NCBI GenBank assembly: GCA_948146395.1
Contig: OX411551.1
Span: 43,248,796 to 43,312,795, forward strand
Length of the DNA stretch: 64,000 nt
Direction of reading: 5' to 3'
From: Fragum whitleyi
Lineage: Eukaryota > Mollusca > Bivalvia > Cardiida > Cardiidae
Below the pieces are notes generated by a model that worked only from the letters and a program-made list of their open reading frames with translations, was not told where the DNA came from and did not search any database. The position numbers and the translations under genes are program-made. Positions 45,963 through 57,204 of the stretch are shown here, piece by piece. Each line of letters begins with the position of its first letter. The stretch's first letter is position 1.

Positions 45963-46308
45963 ACAGGTAGCCAACACAGGTGGGGATAGTGTAATATTAC
46001 CAAACATTAACCACAACAAGAGCTGTCACTGTAAGATGACAATGCCCCCCGACACCGCTTTGATTTAGAAGTTATGGCCAATGTTAAAGTTTTTGGACGG
46101 AATGACGGACGGATGGACGGACAGACGGATGGACGGACGGACAAGTCAAATTTATGATGCCTCCCTATCGGGGGCATAAAAAACATAATATTAACATTTT
46201 TTATCAAAATAATTATATTGACTATATAATATATTTCCATGAAAAGATTTACATAATATTTTTTAATGGTTAATATTAACACCATCCCCACCCGTTTTGG
46301 CTACCTGT
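45963..46308. mobile_element. MULE-like MITE with 10-bp target duplication
   Basis: ACAGGTAGCCAACACAGGTG then GGGATAGTG at the left is inverted at the right as CATCCCCACCCGTTTTGGCT then ACCTGT. GACTGAATCC flanks both sides (45953-45962, 46309-46318). Long TIRs and a 9-10 bp duplication fit Mutator-like elements. A short pearl-like element is nested at 46014-46182. Confidence 0.8.
46014..46182 (+). mobile_element. Minimal pearl-like element without tandem core
   Basis: ACAAGAGCTGTCACTGTAAG leads through ATGCCCCCCGACACC and AAGTTTTTGGACGG into a GACGGACGGATGGACGG tract, and ends CCTATCGGGGGCATAAAAAA. Only 169 bp, so it shows the minimum parts of family A: start block, microsatellite and terminal CCCC/GGGG hairpin. 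Confidence 0.65.
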
Positions 46309-47054
46309 GACTGAATCCAGATCTCTACTCACATTCGTGTGAGTTTGTTAATGCTGAACGGTAGAAAATTCAAGGACTTGTTTGTTCACTAGTCACTTGA
46401 TCAGAAGAACTGGACTCGAAAAAAGTTACAGGGTCATAAATAGGGCATGACTTATCCCCATTTACATTACTGGTCGAAGAATTGTTGTCGCCTATATCTG
46501 TTACGGTTGTACAGCCGAATTAATCAACTATCAAACAAGATTTGGAATGACATTTTCAAAGTCTCTTCACGAAAGATGAATCAACTATTGTGTGAGCCCA
46601 ACATCGCAAACTTATTTCATATTTCCCCGCTTTTATAATTCCACCGTTGTTGACATCGTTGCTTAGACAACGAAACTACGATCTTTCATTTGTTATTAAA
46701 AACAGTAAAGCTATACGAAAATATGCGTATTTTCGGGAGATTGGGTTCCCGCGATCCGAAGACTTACCGCTATCGTATGCGGGAACCATATTATCGATTT
46801 ATTCGTAGTCGACTAGCTTTACAAGAATGGTTATTCGGCACTTATACATGTCGTACTTTGAAATTTTTATCGTTTCTAAATAACGTTGAGCGCATTTTTT
46901 ACTTTTCTATTCTTCCTTAGAAAAAAGAAAATCAAAAATGGAACATAGCTTTGGGAATTTTTTATTCAAATTGGGAAAAAATGGGGCCGTTTTGGATTGG
47001 GAATGGGGCCGAAATTCGGCCCCGCAGGAATAGGCGAAAAAGCCCTGATTCTGT

Positions 47055-47470
47055 CACTAAACTTGGCTGAAGCATATCTCCTAAAGTTCAGTGGCTATCA
47101 ACTTGAAACTTTAAAGATGGATAGATCTCATGGAGAAGTGCAGTACTGCACAAGAACAACAATTCTTGCTTGCATAATTTTGGATTAATTGCCCTTTGTT
47201 ATTTCTTAACTCTTACTCTTTTTTTTTGGCATATCTCTTAAAGTAAAATAGCTTGCTATCAACTTGAAACTCCATAGGTGGATAGTACTTATTGAAATGA
47301 GCAATGCACAAGAACTAAAACTCTTGCTTGCATAATTTACCAGTTATTGCCCTTTGATATTCTAAAGACTTATATTCTGAAGGGGGCATATCTCTTCAAG
47401 TACAAAAGAATCTTTAATAGATTAAGCTTCAGTTTACTATCAAGCTTTCATGATTGGGGATGGCCATGTC
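47055..47470 (-). mobile_element. Pearl-like family O element, left-arm copy (distal part)
   Basis: Two to three units share AGTTTCAAGTTGATAG-type and GCAAGAATTGTTGTTC-type blocks with 4817-5271. The hairpin end (ATCCCCCACCGTTTTTTGC) lies at 42067-42085, separated by the 4.9 kb insertion. The right-arm copy at 62066-62566 is uninterrupted. Confidence 0.65.
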
Positions 47471-47600
47471 TGACATGGCTGTTGTCATTTTTGCCTTTGC
47501 TTAACCTTATTTGAGAGAGTTTTTAATATATTGCTCCATACACTTTAACCATATGCAATATATTTTAAAACCATAAGTAATATTTTGGATCTTACCTTTT

Positions 47601-47822
47601 AACCCCTTGTCATGCAGAATAAAAACCATAGAATATTAAATTGAAATCGATATCCTGAATGCACTTATTGTGAGTAAAATAAGTTTCATTTCAAAAATAT
47701 TGTTTTTAAAGAAAAATCAAGTGGTCAAGATTTAGATTAAAATGCTCACATGTGCAGGCTAATCTTTATCTTTACCTTCTGTCAGAGCAGGAATATTTTA
47801 GATTGAGCTTAACAAGGGTCAT
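47601..47822. mobile_element. Diverged family Q element in the left arm
   Basis: TTAACCCCTTGTCATGCAGA and TTGAGCTTAACAAGGGTCA are diverged Q ends. The interior GCTCACATGTGCAGGCTAAT corresponds to the Q palindrome. In the right arm the same element is split by the 3.8 kb extra sequence. Confidence 0.55.
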
Positions 47823-48159
47823 TTTTTTCACATTTTGTTTTTCAATAACTTCAGAAAGTGGAAGAATTCAACAGAAGAGGAAAAAAATGTGATCTTTGCT
47901 TTGTGTTTCAACTTAACCATTGTAACCTAAATACCAACCACTACAACAAGAGGTCATGTCATGAAGTTTTTGGTACCACAATCAACTGAAAATGTGCACA
48001 TACACTATATGGAACCAGCCTAGAGACAGAAGAGACTGCTTCAGAAAATAATTAACCTTGTTATATAAATAGCTGTTTTTAAAGTTTGAAATATATTTCT
48101 CTGGTTTAAACTGTTTGTAACTTCACCTTCCTCTCTTGTGTGGCTGCAAAAAGTTAAAA

Positions 48160-48518
48160 AAATACCCAGATATCTGAGGGTAAGATCTTTTGGTATTTGA
48201 ACTTGCTACTACTTGAACTTTCTACTTGACCATGAACAAAATGAACATGTCTGCTAAAAAGTAAATTGATACATTTTGAGAAGATATTGCTTTTAATGAT
48301 AAAAATGTGGAACCAGCATTTTCATCATTTAAAACAATTTTTTCCATCCTTTTACATGAATATTAGTGAATAATTTATCACTTAGATCTATTGCGTAACA
48401 TTCAAAGATTTGCCCTGATATTCACTGGTCCATGGACAAGTAGCCTTGAAAAATGTACTTGTCTGCAAGTACAAAAGCCCATGTTGGACAAGTTAGGACA
48501 TGGGAATTCCACATCCTG
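48160..48518. mobile_element. hAT-like MITE family D, left-arm copy
   Basis: The end CATGGGAATTCCACATCCTG is the family D terminus. The centre ATGATAAAAATGTGG with CCAGCATTTTCATCATT is the diverged foldback. Its inverted partner is about 57205-57560. Confidence 0.6.
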
Positions 48519-48899
48519 TGTTTTCATATAATCAAGTGATTCATATCAGGCTGAGTTTGGGTAAACACAGTTGTCAGATTGACAGTTCAGTGTATGTGCC
48601 TTACAGTGCTGTCTTTTCATCCATTAGTCTATCCATCCATCCATCCATCAGATTTTGTCAAGACAAATACTCCTAAATCAATAGATGGATTTCAAAATAG
48701 CTCATATGTTCTCAATCATGAGGAGATATGTGCTTTTTAAAAAAAATCTTAAAGTTCTTATGTCAAGGTCACATCTCAAAGTCAAACATCTGGTTTGGAG
48801 TCAGTCGTATTCGGACAACCATATAGATACTAGTATGTAATTATATTTCCCTCCTATGGAGTAGAGGGGTATTTCCCTCCTATGGAGTAGAGGAGGAAT

Positions 48900-49402
48900 A
48901 TTGGTTTCAACTTGTCTGTCCAGCTTGATGAAATTCAGTGTTATTTCTTTGAAATTTTCAGTGTATTTCAATGAAATTTTGATGAAAATTCACTGAGATT
49001 TTGGTGAAATTCACTGTTAATTCTTTGAAATTTTTGTGAAATTTTGGTGAAAATTCACTGATATTTTGGTGAAATTCACTGTTATTTTGCCCCTTTCTTT
49101 CACTGATATTTTGCTATATCTCACTGAAATTTCACTGTTATTTCACTATATTTCACTGATATTTCACTATATTTCACTGATATTTCACTGAAATTTCAAT
49201 CAATAATTTCAATTTCAACAGAACCTTGGTGAAATTTTGGTGATATTTCATTGAAATTTTGATGAAATTCACTGTTAAATCTTTGAAATTTCGGTGAAAC
49301 TTCAGTGAAATTTCACTGTTATTTTGCCCCTTTCTTTCACTGATTTTTCACTGAAATCTCAGTGAAATATCAGTGAAATTTCAATCCATATTTTCACTGG
49401 GG
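48900..49402. repeat. Degenerate CACTGAAATTTCA array (family G), left inner edge
   Basis: Dozens of variants of TTTCACTGAAATTTCACTG run to the terminal CATATTTTCACTGGGG. The array forms the innermost part of the left arm, and its inverse, starting CCCCAGTGAAAATATGG, forms that of the right arm (56330-56800). Confidence 0.75.
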
Positions 49403-50534
49403 CAGACAAACAAGAAACAATGCTTTTTCAATGAATTTTTGCATAGCAGGGGAGTCAAAGTAAAAGGCTTCTGCATTTAAGGTTGAGGTAATAGAATTTT
49501 TTTAGTTATAATTTAATATTTACATTTACTCTCAAAATTTTGAAAAATAAACTTGCTAAATTATGTCTCACTTGAGTAACTTCATGCTAGGTGAAAAATA
49601 ATGCAGAATACTGTACTATAAACATTTCATTAATGTTTTATTAAACAAACAAAACACACAGAGTATTGGTTAAATCACAAGATGATTATTGACAAGATTT
49701 AGCTTAATTTCACCTGTCACCTGATGAAACTTAAAATTGTCTTTCAAAAGAAAACCATCCAATCAGGATAAAATCTACAAGGATATTACTATGATAAGTT
49801 GTGGTCAACAAAATTCATTTAATTTACAACACATTTCATCAACAACTCTTACTAAAGTTGGATTGCAGATCTTCAAACAAATTCAGGGTACATAAGGTCT
49901 AAAAACTCAGTATAAGATTATTTGAAGTAAACTAAAGTTCATTTAAGTTCTGCATTTTGCTCCAGTCAAGAAAAGACATGTGGTAGACATGAGAAAATCT
50001 TATGAAGCTTAGCTTATCTAGGCATTCTGAAATCTACTTAGTGGTCTCAGAATTAAAAATCGCGAATGCCCTGCAGATCCAATGGGCAAATTAGTTTGAG
50101 TTCATATATTACTTTTAAAAGAAGCACATAACTGATTAATTAAATCTACCTTATTTGAAATATCATCTGTTGGAAACCAAAATTTCTTAAATACAGCTTT
50201 GACTCAAAGTATCTTTAAAATATTTCAGATTGGAAGTGGCAAGATCTCTAACATTTTGAGTTTGTTCAGATTTTTGTAAAATTATATTCATATCGTAACT
50301 CCTGGATCAACAAACACTGTTTCATTGATTCAGTGTCGCACAATTAGTGCTAACAGCACTTTGATTAAAGAAGCATTGAGTTAACTATTTCTGCCTTATT
50401 TGTAATATCCTCAAAGGGTGCCCAAAAAATAGTAAAAATAACTTAAATATCTAAAACTAAATGTCTTAAAGCTGTATTTACAAAATTCTGGTCTTCCAGC
50501 AACAATTTTTTTAATAAACAACAGTCAGGGTTTT

Positions 50535-50885
50535 AGTTTGACATCAACAAAAATAGGGTCCAAAAGACTCAAACATTGGGATCTTAGGAGTCCTCTCTTA
50601 AATTTGGGAGTCCCTGCTTTAGGTATAGTCTATTTCTTGAATTTAGCTATAGATTTGTAGATCTAGAGCTATTCCCTGGTTATAGGTAAAAATTGATAGA
50701 AGTTTATCTTTATTTTGGGCTCAACTTCGGGAAAGAACTGAAGATTGTTGCTAGCAGTCTTCAATTCTTTTTTGAAGTTGAGCGCTAGAGAGTCTATGGG
50801 ATTCACATCACATAATTAAGAGGGTCCTGGCTACTTGTTTTTGCCGCTCAGATGTGCAAAAACTGCGTTCCTTAAAACCTTGAAC
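50535..50885 (+). repeat. Family V repeat, second full copy
   Basis: TTTTAGTTTGACATCAACAA at 50533, GGGAGTCCCTGCTTTAGGTA, the foldback GAACTGAAGATTGTT with AGTCTTCAATTC, and the end GGTCCTGGCTACTTG all align with 15034-15430. Confidence 0.6.
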
Positions 50886-51370
50886 AGTCAAGTAAGTAAA
50901 AACACTGTCAACTGGGTCAAACCTATCATCAAGTGTAGTGTTTGACACTTGAAATTTATTGCCTCAGTTGACATTCCTACTGCAACAAAATTACCGTTTA
51001 ATAAAATATATCTTATAGATATGGATCTTTCATAACTATTATGATTTACAGTAGTTGCGAGTTGTAAAACATATTTCTTTTCAAAATAATTATTATAAAA
51101 AAAAGTTTTTAAGTTTTCCATTGTTGTTCTTGTTCACATATAGCTATCTCCCCTTCATAAAACATATTTCATGTGGCTAAAACAGGTTAAAAAATGTACA
51201 TAAAATAATATCCTAGTCCAACTAATGATATTTCCACATTTCGGAGCAGTAATACTTGAAAGTTCTAATTACCCATGAAATGACCAATCAATACTTGAGA
51301 AAAGAACACCCCCCAGTTGCTTTCTCTAATATGAAAAGCATATTTATTAGGCTTCAACACAAAACTATTG

Positions 51371-51608
51371 TAAGCCTGTGCGTGACATTTCCAACAATTT
51401 GAAATATTCGTGAGGTACAAACATTGAGTAGCGTAGACAGCTACATACTGTAATTATTAAGTTACCTGATGGTCTATAGGTACTTTGAGACCTAATCTAT
51501 CTACTAAAGGCATACTGAAGACTCTGATCAGACTGTGCGGATGCACAGGCTGGTCAGTCTTTGCTTTGCGCATATTTAAAATTGTTGGAAATCTCACACA
51601 CTGGTTCA
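51371..51608. mobile_element. TIR element family R
   Basis: TAAGCCTGTGCGTGACATTT and ATCTCACACACTGGTTCA are the ends. It directly follows a half hairpin ACACAAAACTATTG related to the GGGCTCATTGC family. Confidence 0.65.
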
Positions 51609-52425
51609 TATAATAAAAGCATTTGCAATGGTTTTTGGGTCTACTTAGTTTTGCTGTTCTGCATCTCAGACATCAGGGCCCAAGGTTATAAAACTTTTCT
51701 CAGGCTCAGGCTCAATTTTCAATTATTCTTAATTAAAACAAATGTATGAAAATAAAAGATAATATTAAAAAGTTGTTATTTATGACAACTTACCGATTAA
51801 TATCATCTTTTATGTTAATACATTAAAATCAGTAGTAAACCAAATGACGGCTTGAATTTCAAATTGAAATTTGAGAAAATTGAGCCGGAGTCTGGATTAG
51901 ACCTATATATCATACCCTCTTGGAAATATTATTGTTGGCCAATTTCTGCTAAGTTGTCTGTCCTTGAAGCATGTTAGACCCTAAGATTCAATTTGATCTG
52001 TGCAGTTTGGCATGCCTGTTCTGTATTCATGCTTGTAATGAAAAAATATTAATTTGGGTTGGTCCTTATTCATAATTGTGATCATGTATTTGGTTCATGG
52101 AAGACCCGATGATCCAATCCATAATGTAATGTATCATGCCAATCATTTCCAAGTTTTTGTTCCAACAAGAGTTTTTGAACATTCTTAAACTATTACAAAA
52201 GGGGGGGGGGTGAAATTTAGAGTTAAATATTTGAAAAATAACCCCAGAATTGTTGATAATTATTGGAAACATCTCATGGGAGGATTCCAGTAATAAATTA
52301 ATCAAAATGAGAAAAAGAACAAAAATAGAATGATATGTAGACCTACGATTTGTATGATGTTTTTTTTGAATGTTTTTTTCTTTTTTAAAAGAAATCTTCT
52401 TGCTCTTACCCAAGAATTTTCTTAC

Positions 52426-52591
52426 CTTTTTTGTCCTTAGTTTTTGATTTTCTATGTGTCCACATGACACATTGGACAGATTCATCTTCCTCTGTGGGGA
52501 AGACACCATGTTCTCTCTCCAGTGGCAGTAACTCAACTGGGTACTCCCAACTTTCACTAGAGCTTTCCTCTTCATCAAATATTGTCTCCAT
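52426..52591 (-). CDS. First coding exon (exon A) of the minus-strand gene
   Basis: The start GTTACCATGG is a full Kozak consensus. Fifty-five codons follow, beginning METIFDEEESSSESWEYPVE and becoming basic (HRKSKTKDKK), then one base and the donor AAAAAAG|GTAAGAAAA. This frame is acidic and Ser-rich, unlike the overlapping longer frame, which has no good start. The single leftover G joins the AG that opens exon B (33313-35298) to make Glu, keeping frame across a 17 kb intron. A second GTAAGA 18 bases downstream would give a different phase. Several ATGs precede the start, so the 5' leader may be regulatory or part of an upstream exon. The protein is not recognised. Confidence 0.68.
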
Positions 52592-53439
52592 GGTAACATT
52601 ATATCCATAGAAACAAGGGAGAGAACATTCATGCCCTTGATTAATTTTTCTTTTTCAATTTTTTCTCTTATTGATTTGTGAAATAATCCAACAACACTTT
52701 TTAGTATCACATTTTGGTAGCACATATATGTTTAAGACACTAGACTAAGCAGAATTCACGATCAGAATGATGCAAGATGATTAATTTCTATGCATTATAT
52801 TGATGACCCAGTGCAGAAAGGTTGTATAGTGCCCTTATTTAATTACCTTAAGAACTGGCCTGGCTAATTAAATTCTGAATAATGTCAAGTTATCAAAGAA
52901 ACATCATCTTCAAAACACAAAGACATAACATTCAAAATGAGATTTCTTGAAAAAAAACACTAACCAAAAAACTTTCAACAAAGCTTTAGTACAGTTTCAC
53001 AGAACAGAAGAATGAATGAAATTAACTTGAATTAAATCCAAAACCATCAACAGCAACATGGCCATCCTTAATTATTGAAATTAATAACATTCCTAATAGT
53101 TTGACCTAAACTGAATTACTAATTGATAGGTATAAAATTATGTCAACAGAATTGACAAATCAATTAAAGGTTACATTTTTCACCCAAACTTTGGTCAATC
53201 TGTCAAGTTTTGTCCAAATTTGTACTAAAAATAGAGCCATATTATATGACTCACACCTATTTTTTTAAAGAAAGATCCCAAAGTTGAAATTCATTACCCT
53301 GGATCATATAAAAGTGTAATATCAAATAATGAATAGAAAAATCATGTAGGTGAACAGCTAGAATTCTTAACTGTTAGAGATCAATGAAAGTCTAATCTCA
53401 AAGGTTAAATCAATTGCAAATCTTTTCAGTAAATCTCTT

Positions 53440-54146
53440 TCTGATAGAAATCAAAGTCATTAAGACCCCTTTCCCGTGATATGGCACCGATCCTTCCCAT
53501 TTTCAATAGACTTCATCCTCATGACCTAACAAACATTCTGACCAAGTTTCATGAAAATTGGACCATATTTTTGGCTTCTAGAGTGTAAACAAGAAATTTT
53601 GTCATTAAGGCCCCTTTTCCCGTGATATGGCACAGATCCTTTCCATTTGAGCAATTTTCATAAGGGACCACCCAAGGAATATTTCTGCCAAGTTTGGTTG
53701 ATTTTGACCCATAAGTTAAGGAGGAGATGTAGTTTAAAGAAATTGTTCACAAAATTGTCATTAAGACCCCTTTTCCCGTGATATGGCATGGATCCTTCCC
53801 ATTTTCAATAGGCTTCATCCTCATGACCTAACAAACATTCTGACCAAGTTTCATGAAAATTGGACCATATTTTTGGTTTCTAGAGTGTAAACAAGAAAAT
53901 TGTCATTAAGGCCCCTTTTCCTGTGATATGGCACGGATCCTTTCCATTTGAGCAATTTTCATAAGGGACCACCCAAGGAATTTTACTGCCAAGTTTTGTC
54001 GACCCATAAGTTAAGGAGGAGATGTTGTTTAAAGAAAAAGTTGATGCCGTGACGGACAGAGGGACAGATGGACAGACGGACGCCGGACACCAATCGTTCA
54101 CAATAGCTCCCTTGAGCACTTCGTGAAGTGCTCAGGTGAGCTAATA
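53440..54146 (+). mobile_element. Helitron-like tandem-core element, family M
   Basis: Four units of about 145-155 bp start near 53467, 53611, 53767 and 53912, sharing CCCCTTTTCCCGTGATATGG. They alternate between two subtypes (CTTCATCCTCATGACC and TTTTCATAAGGGACCACC). A GGACAGATGGACAGACGG tract follows, then the hairpin GAGCACTTCGTGAAGTGCTC and GGTGAGCTAA. The CTAA end with an upstream hairpin is Helitron-like. Confidence 0.75.
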
Positions 54147-54407
54147 AAAGCCCCCTGACCATGTTGTTCAAAGCTCCTGGGAGCGTTTATTAAGATGAAT
54201 ACAGTAAAATTTAATGCTTTTTCAAAGGAAATACAAGAAAGACCAGTGGCATATAATAAGGACTGCTATTGAGTTTTTGTGTTTTAATCAGTACTAAACA
54301 TGTAAAGGCTGAGGGGCAGCACTTGAATGCTCTGTGGAATGAAATTAGGACATATGACCTGTGGTACAGTCAGGTCTGATACAGCGACACTAGATACATC
54401 TTAGACT

Positions 54408-54625
54408 TGTTTGTTTGAATGGGGTTTTTACGCCGCTTTCAACAATCAGACAGTTAAATCATGGAGGCTACAATGAATTCCTGGTATTATTCACACTAGC
54501 ATTCCATTATATCCTTTCCTAGCCACCAGCTGCTATCCCACCTAGGCCTATGATTATTAACCCATTGGTGGATGACAAATAGTCAGAAAGGATGAGTGCT
54601 GCTGTTGAGAATCAAACCCAAGACT
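54408..54625 (-). mobile_element. tRNA-derived SINE (family S1), head truncated
   Basis: Tail TTGTTTGTTTGAATGGGGTT at the left and body as elsewhere. The head is cut after box B (GGGTTTGATTCTC on the minus strand). Confidence 0.65.
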
Positions 54626-54799
54626 ACTGCAATAAAGAAGGCAGCATAATCCGGACTGAAGCAGCGACTCTAGATACATCTTAGATTAATCATGTTTAGG
54701 CACAAAATCAAGAAATGTGCCATGATGATAGTCCAGAGGTCCAGATAAGATTGGGTAAAGTCAGTCTAAAACTTTATATCACAATAAAAACCTATCTTG

Positions 54800-54847
54800 T
54801 GGGTACTCATTTGAATTGTCTCGATGAGACATTTCAAATGAGTACCA
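54800..54847. repeat. 22-bp hairpin (family U), copy 2
   Basis: GGTACTCATTTGAATTGTCT and AGACATTTCAAATGAGTACC around a short CGATG loop. Same design as 16186-16237. Confidence 0.75.
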
Positions 54848-55214
54848 ACAACATATGCTTTGCATAAGGACTAATGGAATATTTAAATTTGAAAACCCAA
54901 ATACTGGCTCTATCTTTAGCTCTGTGATCAATACTCTGGAGCTATACTCCAGACAGTAGCTTCCCAATATTTTATCAATGATGACAACATTTCTCATGTT
55001 TTAATCAGTTAAAGGCTGCAGTGTTATTATGCATGATTTGAAAACTGCCCACAACAGGGCTTCTTTCTTCTTACTTTTTCTGAAACAAATTAGAAAAGCA
55101 TTTACTTTCGACAAGTTTACTGAAATCCAAGACAATATTCATGACATTCATGTCTTAGACATGAAAATCATATCTATCATCTTTGACTTCAGCATTATAA
55201 TATACAAAATGCAG

Positions 55215-55522
55215 TAACATATTTCCTTTTATAATAGCACCCTCCCTGATAGTAGCACCCCTACAATTTTTACTAAGAAATCCCACTTCAAATGCCTAAA
55301 TTTTAGGAACTTTTTGAGACTTCTCCTCTAATTTGAAATGAATTTCCTCTAAACAATCATTTATATGATTGTTTAGAGGAAAGTCACCTCAAATTAAAGG
55401 GAAAAGGTCCTAAATGACATCAATTTTAATGATCTTTAAATCAGAAAATGCAAACTAAAAATAGACTCCCTGACCATGTTATGTATACCTCCCAGGAGCG
55501 TTTATTTGGAAAAATACAGTAC
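55215..55522. mobile_element. TIR element, TACCGTATT family, with central hairpin
   Basis: Same layout as 24210-24531: CATATTTCCTTTTATAATAG at the left, the perfect hairpin CCTCTAAACAATCAT with ATGATTGTTTAGAGG in the middle, and CGTTTATTTGGAAAAATACAG at the right. Confidence 0.65.
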
Positions 55523-56183
55523 TTCAGAAATAAATCTGATTTAAATGAAACACCACATCTTTTTTGAGATAGATCTAGAAAGAAATTATTTCCACACTCA
55601 TAATTCCACAATATCCACAAACAAGTTGCACTGATTCTTCAACTAGAACCTATACTCTCAGACTTTCATCCAATTATCCTGGAATAATATTTATACAACA
55701 CAAAACAAATTAAGCTTTTGTCTGTTAGAAAACTGGGCTGATATATTCCATGATAAGACAATTTTTGTTCATCCTAGAGAGTGGAAAAAGTTACAATTCA
55801 GCTTTTTCCCGATTGTGTAGACACAAAAGCTGCCGTCCTATTTTCTCCCCGAAAATCTATATAATTGTGCTCCTGGTATTTTGATGTTATGGAATATCAA
55901 AGATTGACAGAATGTCAATAATATTAACATATTTATACTGCTCCGTTTTGTCATCAAGTGAAAGCAAAAAATATATCTCAAAGCAATTTAAAATCAAAGA
56001 CGAACAGTTTTAACTTAATCAGCTCTATTTTTTTGCCAGAAAAAGGATGTTTGATATAAAACTTGGAACATTAAATGAATTAGCTGCCTTTTTTCACTAT
56101 CTAGGGATTTTTCAGGGGCCAATGTTGGAACTGTTATAAATGTAGTATAATAATCTAGGCATTTATATACATGTCAAGGGCTC

Positions 56184-56258
56184 ATTGCAAAACTATTGTA
56201 AGTGCCTATAAAAATATAGGCACTTACAAAAGCTTTGCACTGACCCATTGATGTATTG
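56184..56258. repeat. GGGCTCATTGC hairpin
   Basis: GGCTCATTGCAAAACTATTG and AAGCTTTGCACTGACCC, with TAAGTGCCTATA and TATAGGCACTTA as a perfect inner pair. Confidence 0.7.
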
Positions 56259-57204
56259 TCATTGGTCAACAGACTTATTACTTACTTACAGTTGCACCAT
56301 ATTTTGAGTAGGAATTGCTCTAGGAATCACCCCAGTGAAAATATGGATTGAAATTTCACTGATATTTCACTGAGATTTCAGTGAAAAATCAGTGAAAGAA
56401 AGGGGCAAAATAACAGTGAAATTTAACTGAAGTTTCACCAAAATTTCAAAGAATTAACAGTGAATTTCATCAAAATTTCAATGAAATCTCACCAAAATTT
56501 CACCAAGATTCTATTGAAATTGAAATTATGGATTGAAATTTCAGTGAAATATCAGTGAAATATAGTGAAATATCAGTGAAATATAGTGAAATATCAGTGA
56601 AATTTCAGTGAGATATAGCAAAATATCAGTGAAAGAAAGGGGCAAAATAACAGTGAATTTCACCAAAATATCAGTGAATTTTCACTAAAGTTTCACAAAA
56701 ATTTCAAAGAATTAACAGTGAATTTCACCAAAATCTCAGTGAATTTTCATCAAAATTTCATTGAATTACACTGAAAATTTAAAAGAATTAACACTGAATT
56801 TCATCAAGCTGGACAGACAAGTTGAAACCAATATTCCTCCTCTACTCCATAGGAGGGAAATACCCCTCTACTCCATAGGAGGGAAATATAATTACATACT
56901 AGTATCTATATGGTTGTCCGAATACGACTTGACTCCAAACCAGATGTTTGACTTTGAGATGTGACCTTGACATAGGAACTTTAAGATTTTTTTTAAAAAT
57001 CACATCTCCTCATGATTGAGAACATATGAGCTATTTTGAAATCCATCTATTGATTTAGGAGTATTTGTCTTGACAAAATCTGATGGATGGATAGACTAAT
57101 GGATGAAAAGACAGCACTGTAAGGCACATACACTGAACTATCAATCTGACAACTGTGTTTACCCTAACTCAGCCTGATATGAATCACTTGATTGATTATA
57201 TGAA

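Larger units (their letters stand above)
42129..47047. mobile_element. 4.9 kb TIR element inserted in the left arm only
   Basis: Ends CAGGGCTTTTTC and GAAAAAGCCCTG are a perfect 12-bp inverted pair, flanked by ATTCT on both sides (42124-42128, 47048-47052). The right arm has the uninterrupted site CACATTCTGTCACT. The first 190 bases recur inverted at about 45500-45670 (CCGGCAG, TAGTAGTGTGGTA, AATCTGCCTGATGACA), so the element has an inner foldback. It holds a long degenerate array with TGGCTGCCATCT motifs, a nested MITE (45963-46308) and a CpG-richer right part with a donor-like GATAGCG|GTAAGTCTT on the minus strand. No transposase was recognised. CAGGG ends suggest a hAT relative, although the direct repeat is 5 rather than 8 bases. 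Confidence 0.75.
40165..49402 (+). repeat. Left arm of a large inverted repeat
   Basis: Read forward, this arm is the reverse complement of 56330-64000. Landmarks: a 65-residue chance frame at 40718-40915 recurs at 63325-63522 with two differences. The frame end LLKFSGYQLETLK recurs at 47090 and 62450. GGGAAATATAATTACATACT recurs inverted near 48845 and 56880. About 4 kb is shared after removing the left-only insertions 41472-41859 and 42129-47047. Divergence looks like a few percent, plus small indels. The arm starts at or before 40165, where the window end cuts its partner. Confidence 0.85.
49403..56329. other. Spacer of the large inverted repeat
   Basis: 6.9 kb between the arms. It contains the first coding exon (52426-52591), family V and R repeats, a family M tandem-core element, a SINE, hairpins and a TIR element. 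The stretches 49410-50510, 50890-51365, 51615-52420 and 52600-53440 show no shared repeat, RNA gene or supported exon. Confidence 0.7.

Noticed and set aside
52066..52725. 219-residue frame overlapping exon A
   Set aside because: It is longer but includes intron sequence past two good donors, lacks a Kozak start, and its composition is unlike a protein. The acidic frame with ACCATGG is preferred.
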